A stretch of 64,000 nt of DNA from an uncultured Roseivirga sp. (GTDB taxonomy: Bacteria > Bacteroidota > Bacteroidia > Cytophagales > Cyclobacteriaceae): contig CANLOY010000010.1 in assembly GCA_947493005.1 (NCBI GenBank), forward strand, positions 1 to 64,000, given 5' to 3'. Both the position numbers and the translations under genes were made by a program. Shown here piece after piece: positions 16,922 through 25,165 of the stretch. The notes beneath the pieces were generated by a model that had not been told where the DNA came from, searched no databases, and worked only from the letters and a program-made list of their open reading frames with translations. The stretch's first letter is position 1. The number at the start of each line of letters is the position of its first letter.

Positions 16922-18093
16922 TCTTTTGCCAATCCTTTTTGCCATAAGAAACCATATCTGATAGCCAGGAAGGTCATCAAAGGAATCATGGCAGTGTTAT
17001 AAACCTGTATTCTGGCCAGCCATATGAAAAGCATAGAAATAAGCAATATAAAGAGGAAACGAACATAGACCCTAACCCATTTTGCTGGCTCTCTTTTTAA
17101 GACAAAGAAGGCAACTACCAGATTGGGAGCAAAAGCCCAGAGTATGTTAAGATTGTTTACAGTTGTGGCATGATAAGTAGCAAACCATAAAAACAATAAG
17201 AAGGCACCCAACAGCCCGGTTACAAATAACACTCCGAAATCCATAAACCTTGATCGCTTCTGCTGGATGTAATCCTTAACTGTGAGCATAATCAGAATCA
17301 CTGCAATAATTGTGATGATAATGGTTGGAGATGTTTTGCCTTGATCTTTTTCGTAAAAATCAGATTCATAAAGTTTTGTAGTCCTTTTTACGGCTGGTAT
17401 GGGTCTTCCATTTCTCTGAATAGTTGCATTAGCGTAGGCTGCTAACACATAGTCTGGCAGGTACATATACTCTGATGGGGTAGCTTCTTTATCAATAATA
17501 TTGCCCAAAGCAATATCAATCCCAAAGTCTACCCAAGGGTGATTATAAGAGTTTTCGTCTACTAAAGACCTTATGGTTGATCTTTCAGTAAGGTGATCAT
17601 TGTGATAAATAATGGTATTGCCTAAAGCACCTTTAACAATATCGCGCATTCTGGTGGCACAATTATCAAAGAAAGGATCATAGCGATAAGACTGATTTTG
17701 GGGAAGATGATTAGTCTCTAATGCATTAAATATGGTTTGTTTTTCTTCTAAGGAAAGGTTTAGGACCTGTTCTGTCAACCATCTGTTTTCCTGAACATAG
17801 TTATTGTAGAAGTTTATAAATGGATAAGCTGATAATTTGTATTCTGCTACCCCCATGGAGAATTTTCCGACAAAGTTTCCTTCGGAGAAATCATACGTGC
17901 CATAATTATACGCTTTATCCAGGCCTAAATCAGGGTCTTGAATTCTAAAAGCACTGTGTCCAAAGCAATCATAAAGGTTTGCACCGGGTCCAACAGTAAT
18001 GATGCTTACTTCTGCTTTTTCAGAAAGTGTGGGAAACTGAGCGAATGCCTTGAATGAAAAAGTAAGGCAGAGGAATAAGAATAAATGCTTCAC
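16918..18093 (-). CDS. Lnb-N domain (DUF4105) membrane protein
   Basis: 391 residues from a GTG. A signal peptide (ends AFAQ) is followed by a periplasmic domain with VGPGANLYDCFGHSAFRI, YNYGTYDF and DNCATRMRDIV, the cysteine/histidine motifs of the DUF4105 or Lnb N-terminal family (papain-like, linked to lipoprotein N-acylation in Lnb). The last 150 residues form four or five membrane helices. The family link suggests acyl transfer or hydrolysis at the outer face of the inner membrane, but the true substrate in Bacteroidota is not established. Confidence 0.83.
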   Translation of the reverse strand: MKHLFLFLCLTFSFKAFAQFPTLSEKAEVSIITVGPGANLYDCFGHSAFRIQDPDLGLDKAYNYGTYDFSEGNFVGKFSMGVAEYKLSAYPFINFYNNYVQENRWLTEQVLNLSLEEKQTIFNALETNHLPQNQSYRYDPFFDNCATRMRDIVKGALGNTIIYHNDHLTERSTIRSLVDENSYNHPWVDFGIDIALGNIIDKEATPSEYMYLPDYVLAAYANATIQRNGRPIPAVKRTTKLYESDFYEKDQGKTSPTIIITIIAVILIMLTVKDYIQQKRSRFMDFGVLFVTGLLGAFLLFLWFATYHATTVNNLNILWAFAPNLVVAFFVLKREPAKWVRVYVRFLFILLISMLFIWLARIQVYNTAMIPLMTFLAIRYGFLWQKGLAKD

Positions 18094-18120
18094 GACTTAA
18101 AACTAGAGGTTTTGAAATGA

Positions 18121-18152
18121 ATTGATGTAAAAATACGCATCAATTTTGATGC
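18121..18152. promoter_or_regulatory. Operator-like palindrome between divergent genes
   Basis: GCATCAATTTTGATGC (18137-18152) is a perfect 7-2-7 inverted repeat, and a further half site ATTGATG lies at 18121-18127. It occupies the 86-bp gap between the divergent Lnb-N and radical SAM genes, a natural place for a shared operator. The binding protein is unknown. Confidence 0.4.
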
Positions 18153-18179
18153 CTTAATTTCGGCCGTTAACTTAAGCGT

Positions 18180-19208
18180 ATGAATAGAAACTGGAGGGAT
18201 GGGTTGAATTATGTGTCTAAGCTGACTCCTTTGAGAGTATGGAATATGATGCAGATCGTTGGCAGTTACTATTTGTCAAAAGTCACTGGTCGACCGTATC
18301 ATTACGGTATGCCGGCCAGCATTTCGTTAGAACCAACTACCTCATGTAACCTAAGGTGCCCGGAGTGCCCTAGTGGTTTAAGAAGCTTTACACGCCCAAC
18401 AGGTATGCTTACTGATGAAACCTACAGAAAGGTGATTGATGAACTTTCACCGAGGTTATCATATTTGATATTCTACTTCCAGGGAGAGCCATATCTTAAT
18501 CCCAAATTTTTGGAACAGGTTCGCTATGCAAACACAAAGAAGGTTTACACTGCTACTTCTACGAATGCGCACTATCTGGATGATAAGCAAGCCAAGGCTA
18601 CTATTGAGTCTGGGTTGGATCGCTTGATCATTTCAATTGATGGCACCACTCAGGAAACGTATCAGCAGTATAGAATAGGCGGAGACTTAAATAAGGTGAT
18701 AGAAGGGACTAAGAATATCATTAAATGGAAGAAAGAGTTAAAATCGAATACTCCACATGTTATTTTTCAATACCTGGTGGTCAAACCCAATGAACACCAA
18801 TTAGAAGAAGTTAAAGCACTAGCTGATGAATTGGGGGTTGATGAGGTAGCGTTTAAAACAGCTCAGATTTATGACTATGAAAATGGTTCTGACCTGATTC
18901 CTTCAATAGAAAAATATACAAGGTACAAGCAGCTTTCTAATGGAAAATGGAAGATTAAGAACAAGTTGATAAACCATTGTTGGAAAATGTGGCATTCATG
19001 TGTAATTACCTGGGATGGAAAAGTAGTACCATGCTGTTTCGACAAAGATGCCCATCATCAACTTGGAACCATGGATACTCAGAGTTTTACCGATGTTTGG
19101 CGAGGTAAGGACTATCAGCAATTCAGGAGTACTTTGATTAGATCAAGAAGTGAAATAGAAATGTGTAAGAACTGTTCTGAAGGAACAAAGATTTGGGCTA
19201 AGACTTAA
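18180..19208 (+). CDS. Radical SAM protein with SPASM domain
   Basis: 342 residues. The radical SAM cluster motif is Cys56-x3-Cys60-x2-Cys63 (TSCNLRCPECPSG), followed by YFQGEPYLNP and IISIDGTTQETY strands of the barrel. The C-terminal Cys set (CWKMWHSC, VVPCCFDKD, MCKNCSEG) is a SPASM/twitch auxiliary iron-sulfur site. SPASM enzymes usually modify peptides or proteins, though many such genes in Bacteroidota have unknown roles. No precursor peptide gene is evident beside it. Its 3' end overlaps the convergent FeoB-associated small gene by 11 bases. Confidence 0.9.
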   Translation: MNRNWRDGLNYVSKLTPLRVWNMMQIVGSYYLSKVTGRPYHYGMPASISLEPTTSCNLRCPECPSGLRSFTRPTGMLTDETYRKVIDELSPRLSYLIFYFQGEPYLNPKFLEQVRYANTKKVYTATSTNAHYLDDKQAKATIESGLDRLIISIDGTTQETYQQYRIGGDLNKVIEGTKNIIKWKKELKSNTPHVIFQYLVVKPNEHQLEEVKALADELGVDEVAFKTAQIYDYENGSDLIPSIEKYTRYKQLSNGKWKIKNKLINHCWKMWHSCVITWDGKVVPCCFDKDAHHQLGTMDTQSFTDVWRGKDYQQFRSTLIRSRSEIEMCKNCSEGTKIWAKT

Positions 19209-19359
19209 GGTGGCCGGGTAATTTGATTTCTTTTTTGGCAGGTGCACAAGAGTCACATCCAGTCGCACAACCACTGTCCGCTTTGTATTGCTTGTAGAAT
19301 TTTCTGCCCATAAAAAAAGCAGCTCCTAAAAACAATATGGCAATAATGATCTCTTGCAT
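19198..19359 (-). CDS. FeoB-associated Cys-rich membrane protein (53 residues)
   Basis: A short frame from ATG (19357-19359) to TAG (19198-19200). The product has one N-terminal membrane helix (MQEIIIAILFLGAAFFM), a basic stretch (GRKFYKQYK) and a Cys cluster GCATGCDSCA, the architecture of the FeoB-associated Cys-rich membrane protein family. Members are usually encoded with ferrous iron transporter FeoB; no feoAB is present here, so it is an orphan. Its Cys cluster may handle iron. It overlaps the end of the convergent radical SAM gene. Confidence 0.8.
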   Translation of the reverse strand: MQEIIIAILFLGAAFFMGRKFYKQYKADSGCATGCDSCAPAKKEIKLPGHLKS

Positions 19360-19394
19360 CTCAGGCGTTTAACGATAGTCTGTATCAGATAGTT

Positions 19395-20318
19395 CTAATA
19401 ATCGGACAAATCTATAATGGCAAGCTTATTTAACAAACCTATTGCTGCTTTATCACCACTTTTAGAAATATCCATTGAAAGAGGGAAGTTGCCTATTTTT
19501 CCGAAATCCTTTATTAGAACACCTTTGGTTGTATACAGTTTTGCAAAACCTCCAGAATGAGTAGTTACAATGATGTCTTTGCCAGGTACTTTTTTAGCAA
19601 GTAAGACTTTGTCTGAATCAGTAAAATTTGTTTCTACTCCGGTACCCCTGTTTATAAATCTGATATAAGGTTCGTCTTCTTTGAAAATGTAATAATCTAC
19701 AGCCATTAATTCATAATCAGATAAATAAACGACCTGCTTGGCAAGGCTTTCTGTAATTGTTTTTTCAAGGGAACCGTCATTCAAGTTGATAAACATTAAT
19801 TCATCCAGCGCTGTAGCGATGACCAACTCCTGTCCATTCGGAGAAATTGAACCGGCTGAATAGATTTCATCCAAACCAACTTCAAATTGTTTGACCATAT
19901 GCTCATCGAGTACATAAACTTTTTTGCCACAGGCAATAGCATACGCTTCTTCGTTTTCGTGAAAAATCAGCTCTCCTTCGTATGGGCAAGAACCGAAATC
20001 AAACAGTTCGTAAGACTCGGTATCAGACCAAATTTTGAGAGAGTCTTTGCCAGAAGTGTAAAACTTGCCAGACTTTGGAAACCACCCTGCAAATGCTATC
20101 CCGTCAGGTTGGTGCCCTATGGTTCCAACTCTTACTTCTTTTTCAATATCAAATAAATGCATGGTGCTTTCCGAAGCACCACTTCCCATAAGCAATGTTT
20201 TTCCATCAGGAGAAAAGGCAACAATATGAACTCCCAGAGGATAACCTTCATAGGACTTTACTTGCCCCAAAAGAGGAGCGGAAAGCAGTAAGGACAAGAA
20301 TAGGGGTAAAGATTTCAT
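19395..20318 (-). CDS. Secreted WD40-like beta-propeller protein
   Basis: 307 residues with a signal peptide ending LLGQVK. Repeated blade-like segments recur about every 40 residues: HIVAFSPDGKTLLMGSG, GIAFAGWFPKSGKFYTSG, SAGSISPNGQELVIATA, MDISKSGDKAAIGL. This fits a WD40/YVTN-type propeller in the periplasm or envelope. No enzymatic motif. It begins one base after the end of the inositol monophosphatase gene, so the two are co-transcribed, but I see no functional link. Confidence 0.75.
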   Translation of the reverse strand: MKSLPLFLSLLLSAPLLGQVKSYEGYPLGVHIVAFSPDGKTLLMGSGASESTMHLFDIEKEVRVGTIGHQPDGIAFAGWFPKSGKFYTSGKDSLKIWSDTESYELFDFGSCPYEGELIFHENEEAYAIACGKKVYVLDEHMVKQFEVGLDEIYSAGSISPNGQELVIATALDELMFINLNDGSLEKTITESLAKQVVYLSDYELMAVDYYIFKEDEPYIRFINRGTGVETNFTDSDKVLLAKKVPGKDIIVTTHSGGFAKLYTTKGVLIKDFGKIGNFPLSMDISKSGDKAAIGLLNKLAIIDLSDY

Positions 20319-21101
20319 CTATTTCCAATATTTCTGAATTGTATTCAGCATTTCAGGTTGTGTTACGTTGCCTGCTACAATCTCTCTTCCAAAAAGATAG
20401 TCATTTCCTCCGTTAAAGTCAGTAACTGTTCCCCCAGCTTCCTGAACGATTAGAGCTCCAGCAGCTACATCCCATGCATTCAGATTGTATTCAAAAAAGC
20501 CTTCGAACCTGCCACAAGCCGTATAAGCAAGATCGACTGCGGCACTACCCATTCTTCTAAGCCCATGAGTGGATTGCATAAAGTCATTGAGAATGGTCAG
20601 GTATTGCCTCATTTGGTCAAAGTTGTAATATGGGAAGCCTGTGGCCAAAAGCGACTTATCCAGCGACTTTACTTTGGATACCTGAATTGGTGCATGGTTC
20701 AGGAATGCACCTTTTCCTCTGGCTGCATGAAAACACTCATCTCGGTTGATTTCATAAACAACTCCTAAAGATAGTTCGCCTCTTTTGAGCAGTGCTATAG
20801 AGATGGCATATGCAGGTACTCCGTGGGTGAAATTAGTGGTGCCATCCAGTGGATCGATAATCCAATTATAGATATCAGACTTTTTGTTAGATGTTCCCTC
20901 TTCTGCAATAAAACCACTACCCGGAAGAATTTCAGATAGGCCATGAACCAACCTTCTTTCGGCCTCTTTATCCACATAGGAAACCAAATCGTTTTTGCCC
21001 TTATATTCAATTTTAGAGCTGTCAAATTTTCTGGACTCCTGCCTTATAAATTCACCTGTTTCTTTAACCAGAACAATAACATCCTGAAGTAGCTTCTGCA
21101 T
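20319..21101 (-). CDS. suhB: Inositol monophosphatase family protein
   Basis: 260 residues, standard length. Metal-binding motifs are present: EEGTS (Glu of motif A), WIIDPLDGTTNFTHG (motif B) and LNAWDVAAGALIVQEAGG (motif C). The family hydrolyses inositol-1-phosphate and related phosphates; SuhB is the closest familiar name but orthology is not proven. A -7 box (TATCTTTGC, minus strand, 21132-21125) lies 23 bases upstream of the ATG. First gene of a two-gene unit with the propeller protein. Confidence 0.9.
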   Translation of the reverse strand: MQKLLQDVIVLVKETGEFIRQESRKFDSSKIEYKGKNDLVSYVDKEAERRLVHGLSEILPGSGFIAEEGTSNKKSDIYNWIIDPLDGTTNFTHGVPAYAISIALLKRGELSLGVVYEINRDECFHAARGKGAFLNHAPIQVSKVKSLDKSLLATGFPYYNFDQMRQYLTILNDFMQSTHGLRRMGSAAVDLAYTACGRFEGFFEYNLNAWDVAAGALIVQEAGGTVTDFNGGNDYLFGREIVAGNVTQPEMLNTIQKYWK

Positions 21102-21124
21102 ATCTCAAAATTATATGAATGGCG

Positions 21125-21132
21125 CAAAGATA
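21125..21132 (-). promoter_or_regulatory. -7 promoter box of the inositol monophosphatase gene
   Basis: TATCTTTG followed by C on the minus strand, 23 bases upstream of the ATG at 21101. Full match to TAnnTTTG. No -33 TTTG at the normal spacing (one lies only 13 bp upstream). Confidence 0.45.
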
Positions 21133-21194
21133 GCCTATAAATGACCAAACGCTTTTTATTAATTAACTAACTTGATTCAGTTAATAGTCATGCT

Positions 21195-21962
21195 ATGAAA
21201 AGGTTTTTGTTATTGCTTGCAGTGAGTCTTACAGGCTTGAGTTCATGTGTTTCGGAGCAACCGAAAAACGAGGTGATCGTAATGGGAATGATCCATCGGG
21301 GTCACAGAACTAACCCCAACTACAATATAGAGGTTGTCAAAAACCTGATAAGAGAGATTAAACCAGACTACATACTCGCTGAAATTCCACCGGACAGATA
21401 CCCTATTGCCCGTAAGGAGTTTGACGAACTGGATACCATAATGGAGCCTCGGGTTCGGGTGTTCCCTGAGTATGTAGATGCAGTGTTTCCATTGACTAAG
21501 GAAATGGACTTTGAGATTATCCCCACTGCTGGATGGACCAAGCCCATGAATGACTATCGTAATCAACGTTTTCGAGAAATAAGACAAGATACAGCCTGGA
21601 ATGAAAGGTGGGCAGCATATCAGGAAGCTGGTAGAAAGTCAAGAGAAGCCATGGATGCTGCTGGTGATAGAAACGATCCTTACTTTATTAATTCAGATGC
21701 TTATGATGAAGCTGCTGAAATTCAATATGAGGTATATAACAGTTTATTCAATGAGACCTTATTATTGGGTGGCTGGGACAATATCAATATTGCTCATTAC
21801 TGGAATATTGATAAGGCTTTGGAAAAATACCGTTATGAGGGAAAGCGCTTCTTAATCACTTATGGAGCAGGGCACAAGGGTTGGTTTATGAGACAACTCA
21901 GAAAACGGGATGACATAATTATTAAAGAGATGACACCTTTTCTGGATAAAGTTTTGAAATAA
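21195..21962 (+). CDS. TraB/TIKI-like (EreA/ChaN-fold) lipoprotein
   Basis: 255 residues with a lipoprotein signal (LTGLSSC, lipid-bearing Cys at about 18). The opening VMGMIHRGHRTNP and the following IKPDYILAEIPPDRYP recall the GxxH and E motifs of TraB/TIKI/EreA-like proteins, and the closing LITYGAGHKGWFMRQL the late conserved His strand. Relatives include metalloprotease-like TIKI and erythromycin esterases; the exact group is uncertain (DUF5694-like is possible). The next gene, a Tat-signal PLP enzyme, starts one base after its stop, so they form a unit. Confidence 0.65.
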   Translation: MKRFLLLLAVSLTGLSSCVSEQPKNEVIVMGMIHRGHRTNPNYNIEVVKNLIREIKPDYILAEIPPDRYPIARKEFDELDTIMEPRVRVFPEYVDAVFPLTKEMDFEIIPTAGWTKPMNDYRNQRFREIRQDTAWNERWAAYQEAGRKSREAMDAAGDRNDPYFINSDAYDEAAEIQYEVYNSLFNETLLLGGWDNINIAHYWNIDKALEKYRYEGKRFLITYGAGHKGWFMRQLRKRDDIIIKEMTPFLDKVLK

Positions 21963-21963
21963 T

Positions 21964-23232
21964 ATGGATAGGAGAAGTCTATTGAAATACTCTTTTTCAG
22001 GGCTCACCGCATCTGCGTTGATGGCAGCTGGCATGCGTAACAGTTATCTGGAGAAAATGGAAACGACTAAGTTTAACCTCAGTTCTTCGGATAATGATGA
22101 GAGTTATTGGGAGCTAGTGAAAAGTGAGTTTAGCCTGGAAAAAGACCTGTATTACTTCAACAATGCATCGCTTGGGCCATGCCCTAAACTGGTAGTAGAT
22201 GCTACCAATCAATTTAGGGCTTTACTCGATGGGTTTCCTTCCAAATATATGTGGGGAGGGTGGCAAGATGAAAAAGAAGGAGTGAGAAAGAAGGTAGCTG
22301 AAATGTTTTCGGCAGATAAGGAAGAAATAGCACTGATCCATAACACTACAGAAGGGATGAATCTGGTTGCCCATTCAATTGAGCTGGGTCCTGATGATGA
22401 GGTAATATTAGCCGATCATGAACACCCAAGTGGTACCGTCCCTTGGCAGCATTGGTCAGAAATCAGAGGGTTTAAAATTATCAGACCTAAACTCCCTATT
22501 CTTCCAAATTCCAAAGAAGAGCTGGTAGATGTTTATAGAAAGGCCATAACCTCTAAGACAAAAGTTATTTCTATGGTGCATGGCACCAATACCAACGGCA
22601 TGATCTTACCGGTAAAAGAGGTTAGTAAAATGGCGCATGAAAAAGGAGTTCTCGTGGCCGTTGATGCTGCCCAAACCGCAGGAACTTTTAAAATAGATTT
22701 ACATGATTTGGGCTGTGACTTCTATGCGGCCAGTGGACATAAATTTATGTTTTCCCCAAAAGGGATGGGTGTCTTTTATGCCAGAAAAGAAGCACAGAAA
22801 CATCTTAAACCACTTATAGTTTCAAGAGCTCATTTCAGAGACCCTTCCATACGCAGGTTAGAAAATTATAATACCAGAAACTATCCAGAATTATTGGGTA
22901 TGGGTACTGCTGTTGACTATTACAACCTGATAGGTGGAGCGAAAAGAGAGGCTCGTTTGAGAGAATTGAAGAGCTATTTCAGAAATCAACTTGATGGAGA
23001 TAAACGGTTTCGGTTTAAGACACCTGAAGCAGATGATTTATCATGTGCTATTCAGAATGTGGAGGTAGTTGGAAAGAAAGTGGGAGAGGTGAAAAAGAAG
23101 CTATTCGATGATCATAAGATTGATTGCAGACCCATGAGTGGGTTTGATATCAATGGTGTAAGGATTTCATTGTCGGTTTTTACCACAAAAAGAGATGTAG
23201 ACTATCTGGTAAAGGCCTTGAGGAAGGTTTAA
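21964..23232 (+). CDS. Aminotransferase class V-fold PLP enzyme with Tat-like signal
   Basis: 422 residues. Residues 1-25 (MDRRSLLKYSF then a hydrophobic stretch) look like a twin-arginine signal. The body matches the isopenicillin N epimerase/CsdA-like class V group: FNNASLGPCP, NTTEGMNLVA, ADHEHPSGTVPW, AVDAAQTAGTF and the PLP lysine in ASGHKFMFSPKGMG. Tat export fits a protein that folds with its cofactor before export. It is coupled to the lipoprotein gene upstream. The substrate is unknown: epimerase, desulfurase or lyase chemistry are all possible. Confidence 0.85.
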   Translation: MDRRSLLKYSFSGLTASALMAAGMRNSYLEKMETTKFNLSSSDNDESYWELVKSEFSLEKDLYYFNNASLGPCPKLVVDATNQFRALLDGFPSKYMWGGWQDEKEGVRKKVAEMFSADKEEIALIHNTTEGMNLVAHSIELGPDDEVILADHEHPSGTVPWQHWSEIRGFKIIRPKLPILPNSKEELVDVYRKAITSKTKVISMVHGTNTNGMILPVKEVSKMAHEKGVLVAVDAAQTAGTFKIDLHDLGCDFYAASGHKFMFSPKGMGVFYARKEAQKHLKPLIVSRAHFRDPSIRRLENYNTRNYPELLGMGTAVDYYNLIGGAKREARLRELKSYFRNQLDGDKRFRFKTPEADDLSCAIQNVEVVGKKVGEVKKKLFDDHKIDCRPMSGFDINGVRISLSVFTTKRDVDYLVKALRKV

Positions 23233-23906
23233 GGTTTTCCTTCAACAACAATAACAAACTCTCCTTTTACTCCTTTGGTAGTAAAATGCTCAATCAGTTC
23301 GGAAAGGGAGCCTCTGACTGTTTCTTCAAACATTTTTGTTAATTCTCTTGATACCGAGGCCTGCCTGTCACCCAGAAATTCCTTGAGTTGCTCAAGAGAC
23401 TTGATCAAACGATGAGGTGATTCATACAATATGATTGTCCTCTCTTCTTCTGCAAGCTTTTTCAAACGTGTTTGTCTGCCCTTTTTGTGTGGAAGAAATC
23501 CTTCGAAGGTAAACTTATCAGAAGGTAATCCAGAGTTGACCAAAGCGGGAACAAATGCTGTTGCTCCTGGCAGACAATTAACCTCTAAGCCTTCTTTTAT
23601 AGCCTCTCTAACCAATAGAAAGCCTGGGTCAGAGATAGCAGGTGTTCCGGCATCTGATATCAGAGCAAACCTCTCGCCTGACTTCATTCGCTCTACCAGT
23701 TTTTCTGCCGTCTTGTGCTCATTAAAAATATGATAGCTCTGAAGTGGTTTACTAATGTTATGATGTTTGAGTAGTTTACCTGAGGTTCGGGTGTCTTCTG
23801 CCAGAATTACATCTACTTCATTGAGCACCTTAATTGCTCTTAAAGTAATGTCTTCAAGGTTGCCAATAGGGGTAGGAACAAGAAATAGTGCTGTGTTTTC
23901 GGGCAT
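23229..23906 (-). CDS. rsmI: 16S rRNA 2'-O-ribose C1402 methyltransferase RsmI
   Basis: 225 residues. Motifs LVPTPIGNLEDITLRA, VILAEDTRTSGKLL, LISDAGTPAISDPG and CLPGATAFVPALVNSGLP define RsmI of the tetrapyrrole-methylase fold. Gammaproteobacterial RsmI is about 60 residues longer; the short form lacking the C-terminal domain is usual in Bacteroidota. It methylates C1402 of 16S rRNA. The start codon overlaps the stop of the pterin dehydratase gene (TGATG), so it is the last gene of the DUF493 unit. Confidence 0.95.
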   Translation of the reverse strand: MPENTALFLVPTPIGNLEDITLRAIKVLNEVDVILAEDTRTSGKLLKHHNISKPLQSYHIFNEHKTAEKLVERMKSGERFALISDAGTPAISDPGFLLVREAIKEGLEVNCLPGATAFVPALVNSGLPSDKFTFEGFLPHKKGRQTRLKKLAEEERTIILYESPHRLIKSLEQLKEFLGDRQASVSRELTKMFEETVRGSLSELIEHFTTKGVKGEFVIVVEGKP

Positions 23907-24136
23907 CAGGCCAGGCTATCAATGATCTCTGCTAATTTACGATCATTCTTGGTAACTATATTCCCAGCATCATGAGTAGTCAGTTCAATGCTTACTTTAT
24001 TGTATACATTCGACCAGTTGGGGTGATGATCCATTTTCTCGGCAGCTATGGCCACTTTAGTCATAAAACCAAAGGCTTCAATAAAGTCTTTGAACTCAAA
24101 AGTTTTAACAAGCTTGTTATCTTTTTCTTCCCACAT
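23906..24136 (-). CDS. 4a-hydroxytetrahydrobiopterin dehydratase (PCD/DCoH-like)
   Basis: 76 residues, slightly short for the family but with the core motif [16 protein letters not shown] and [14 protein letters not shown] that carries the catalytic histidines. Pterin-4a-carbinolamine dehydratases recycle the pterin cofactor of aromatic amino-acid hydroxylases and act in molybdopterin-related processes. No hydroxylase is in this window. It sits five bases after the lipoprotein methyltransferase gene and overlaps the rsmI start by one base. Confidence 0.92.
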   Translation of the reverse strand: MWEEKDNKLVKTFEFKDFIEAFGFMTKVAIAAEKMDHHPNWSNVYNKVSIELTTHDAGNIVTKNDRKLAEIIDSLA

Positions 24137-24140
24137 GTTG

Positions 24141-24833
24141 CTACTTCTTTTGTGCTGTGATAATATACTGATATTTCAGGCTGTTCTGGTTGATGTTAAT
24201 TTTTCTGAAAGATGCTTTTCTTAATGAAGTTCTTATTTGCTGCGGGTCAACTTTGTCTTTGTCTGACGGGCCTACAGGTATCTCTCCCTTTTTGAAATCT
24301 ACAATAAAAAGCTGGCCTCCTGATTTTAACCCCTCTAGTAGTCTGGGAAAATAAGCTTCCTTGTTTGGAATGTAATTGTAGGTATTAACAATAAGAATTA
24401 CATCTGCTTCTTCATGTAATAAATTTGGTACATCCGGAGGAGTAAGCCTGGCTTCAATGTTATCTGACCAATCACCGACTATTGATTTTTGTTTATTAAT
24501 GTACTCAAGTGCTTTCGGGTCAATATCCAGCGCTATTACCTTCTGGGCTGTTCGGGCCAGTTTAAATGTAAAGTACCCGGAACCAGCTCCAATATCTGCA
24601 ACAACCTTGTTTTCAAGATTACCAATCAGGTCGAGAATTAAATCCGGATTTTGCCATTCTGTTCTTTCTACATCTTCAATTTCAGGATCCAGATTATCTT
24701 CAAGTGCTTCGGGAGCTTCAGCTGATGAAGGAACTTCTTCTATAGGAACAGGCTGTTCTTTTTTTGCCGAGTTGTTTCCACTACAAGAAACAGCGAAGAT
24801 TACAATAAGCCATATAAAAACGCTCTTGTTCAT
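24141..24833 (-). CDS. SAM-dependent methyltransferase with lipoprotein signal
   Basis: 230 residues. It begins with a clear lipoprotein signal ([11 protein letters not shown]) and a Pro/Glu-rich linker to about residue 60, then a class I methyltransferase domain: motif [29 protein letters not shown], and [18 protein letters not shown]. The cytosolic cofactor and the apparent envelope location conflict; similar lipoprotein-methyltransferase genes exist in other Gram-negatives but the substrate is unknown. The start overlaps the DUF493 stop (TAATG), so translation is coupled. Confidence 0.85.
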   Translation of the reverse strand: MNKSVFIWLIVIFAVSCSGNNSAKKEQPVPIEEVPSSAEAPEALEDNLDPEIEDVERTEWQNPDLILDLIGNLENKVVADIGAGSGYFTFKLARTAQKVIALDIDPKALEYINKQKSIVGDWSDNIEARLTPPDVPNLLHEEADVILIVNTYNYIPNKEAYFPRLLEGLKSGGQLFIVDFKKGEIPVGPSDKDKVDPQQIRTSLRKASFRKININQNSLKYQYIITAQKK

Positions 24834-25096
24834 TAGAGTGCAATTATTCCTTCAATTTGCTGAGCTTGCTTATAAATCTCAATAACTCGTTCGCTGGATG
24901 GCATCATTACACTAGCTGTTACACTAACGTATTTTCCTTTACTGGAGGGTTTAAAGTTTAGCTTAGCTTTAGGGAACAGCTTTTCAACTTCTTGTTTCTT
25001 ATCACCGGTAACGATGAACTTGAACATGTAAAGAGAAGGGAAGTTGTGGATATCATCTAACTTCTTTTTAAACTCTTCAGTAGTAAATTTACTCAT
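24833..25096 (-). CDS. DUF493 (YbeD-like) family protein
   Basis: 87 residues matching the small ferredoxin-like DUF493/YbeD family: FPSLYMFKFIVTGD, KGKYVSVTASVMMPSSERVIEIYKQ in two parts, and a hydrophobic GIIAL end. YbeD of E. coli is thought to be a small regulatory or ACT-like domain; no firm function. First gene of the run DUF493, methyltransferase, pterin dehydratase, rsmI. A terminator lies 37 bases upstream. Confidence 0.88.
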   Translation of the reverse strand: MSKFTTEEFKKKLDDIHNFPSLYMFKFIVTGDKKQEVEKLFPKAKLNFKPSSKGKYVSVTASVMMPSSERVIEIYKQAQQIEGIIAL

Positions 25097-25132
25097 AGAT
25101 CAGGTAACACGAATTTTCTCGGAAAAGTTACG

Positions 25133-25160
25133 CAAAAAAAAAATCGGCCGTTTGGCCGAT
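25133..25160 (-). terminator. Rho-independent terminator of ppiD
   Basis: Read on the minus strand: stem ATCGGCC / GGCCGAT (25160-25154 with 25149-25143), loop of four, then an eleven-base T-run (25143-25133). It lies six bases after the ppiD stop codon and separates ppiD from the DUF493 operon. Textbook form. Confidence 0.9.
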
Positions 25161-25165
25161 CTCTT

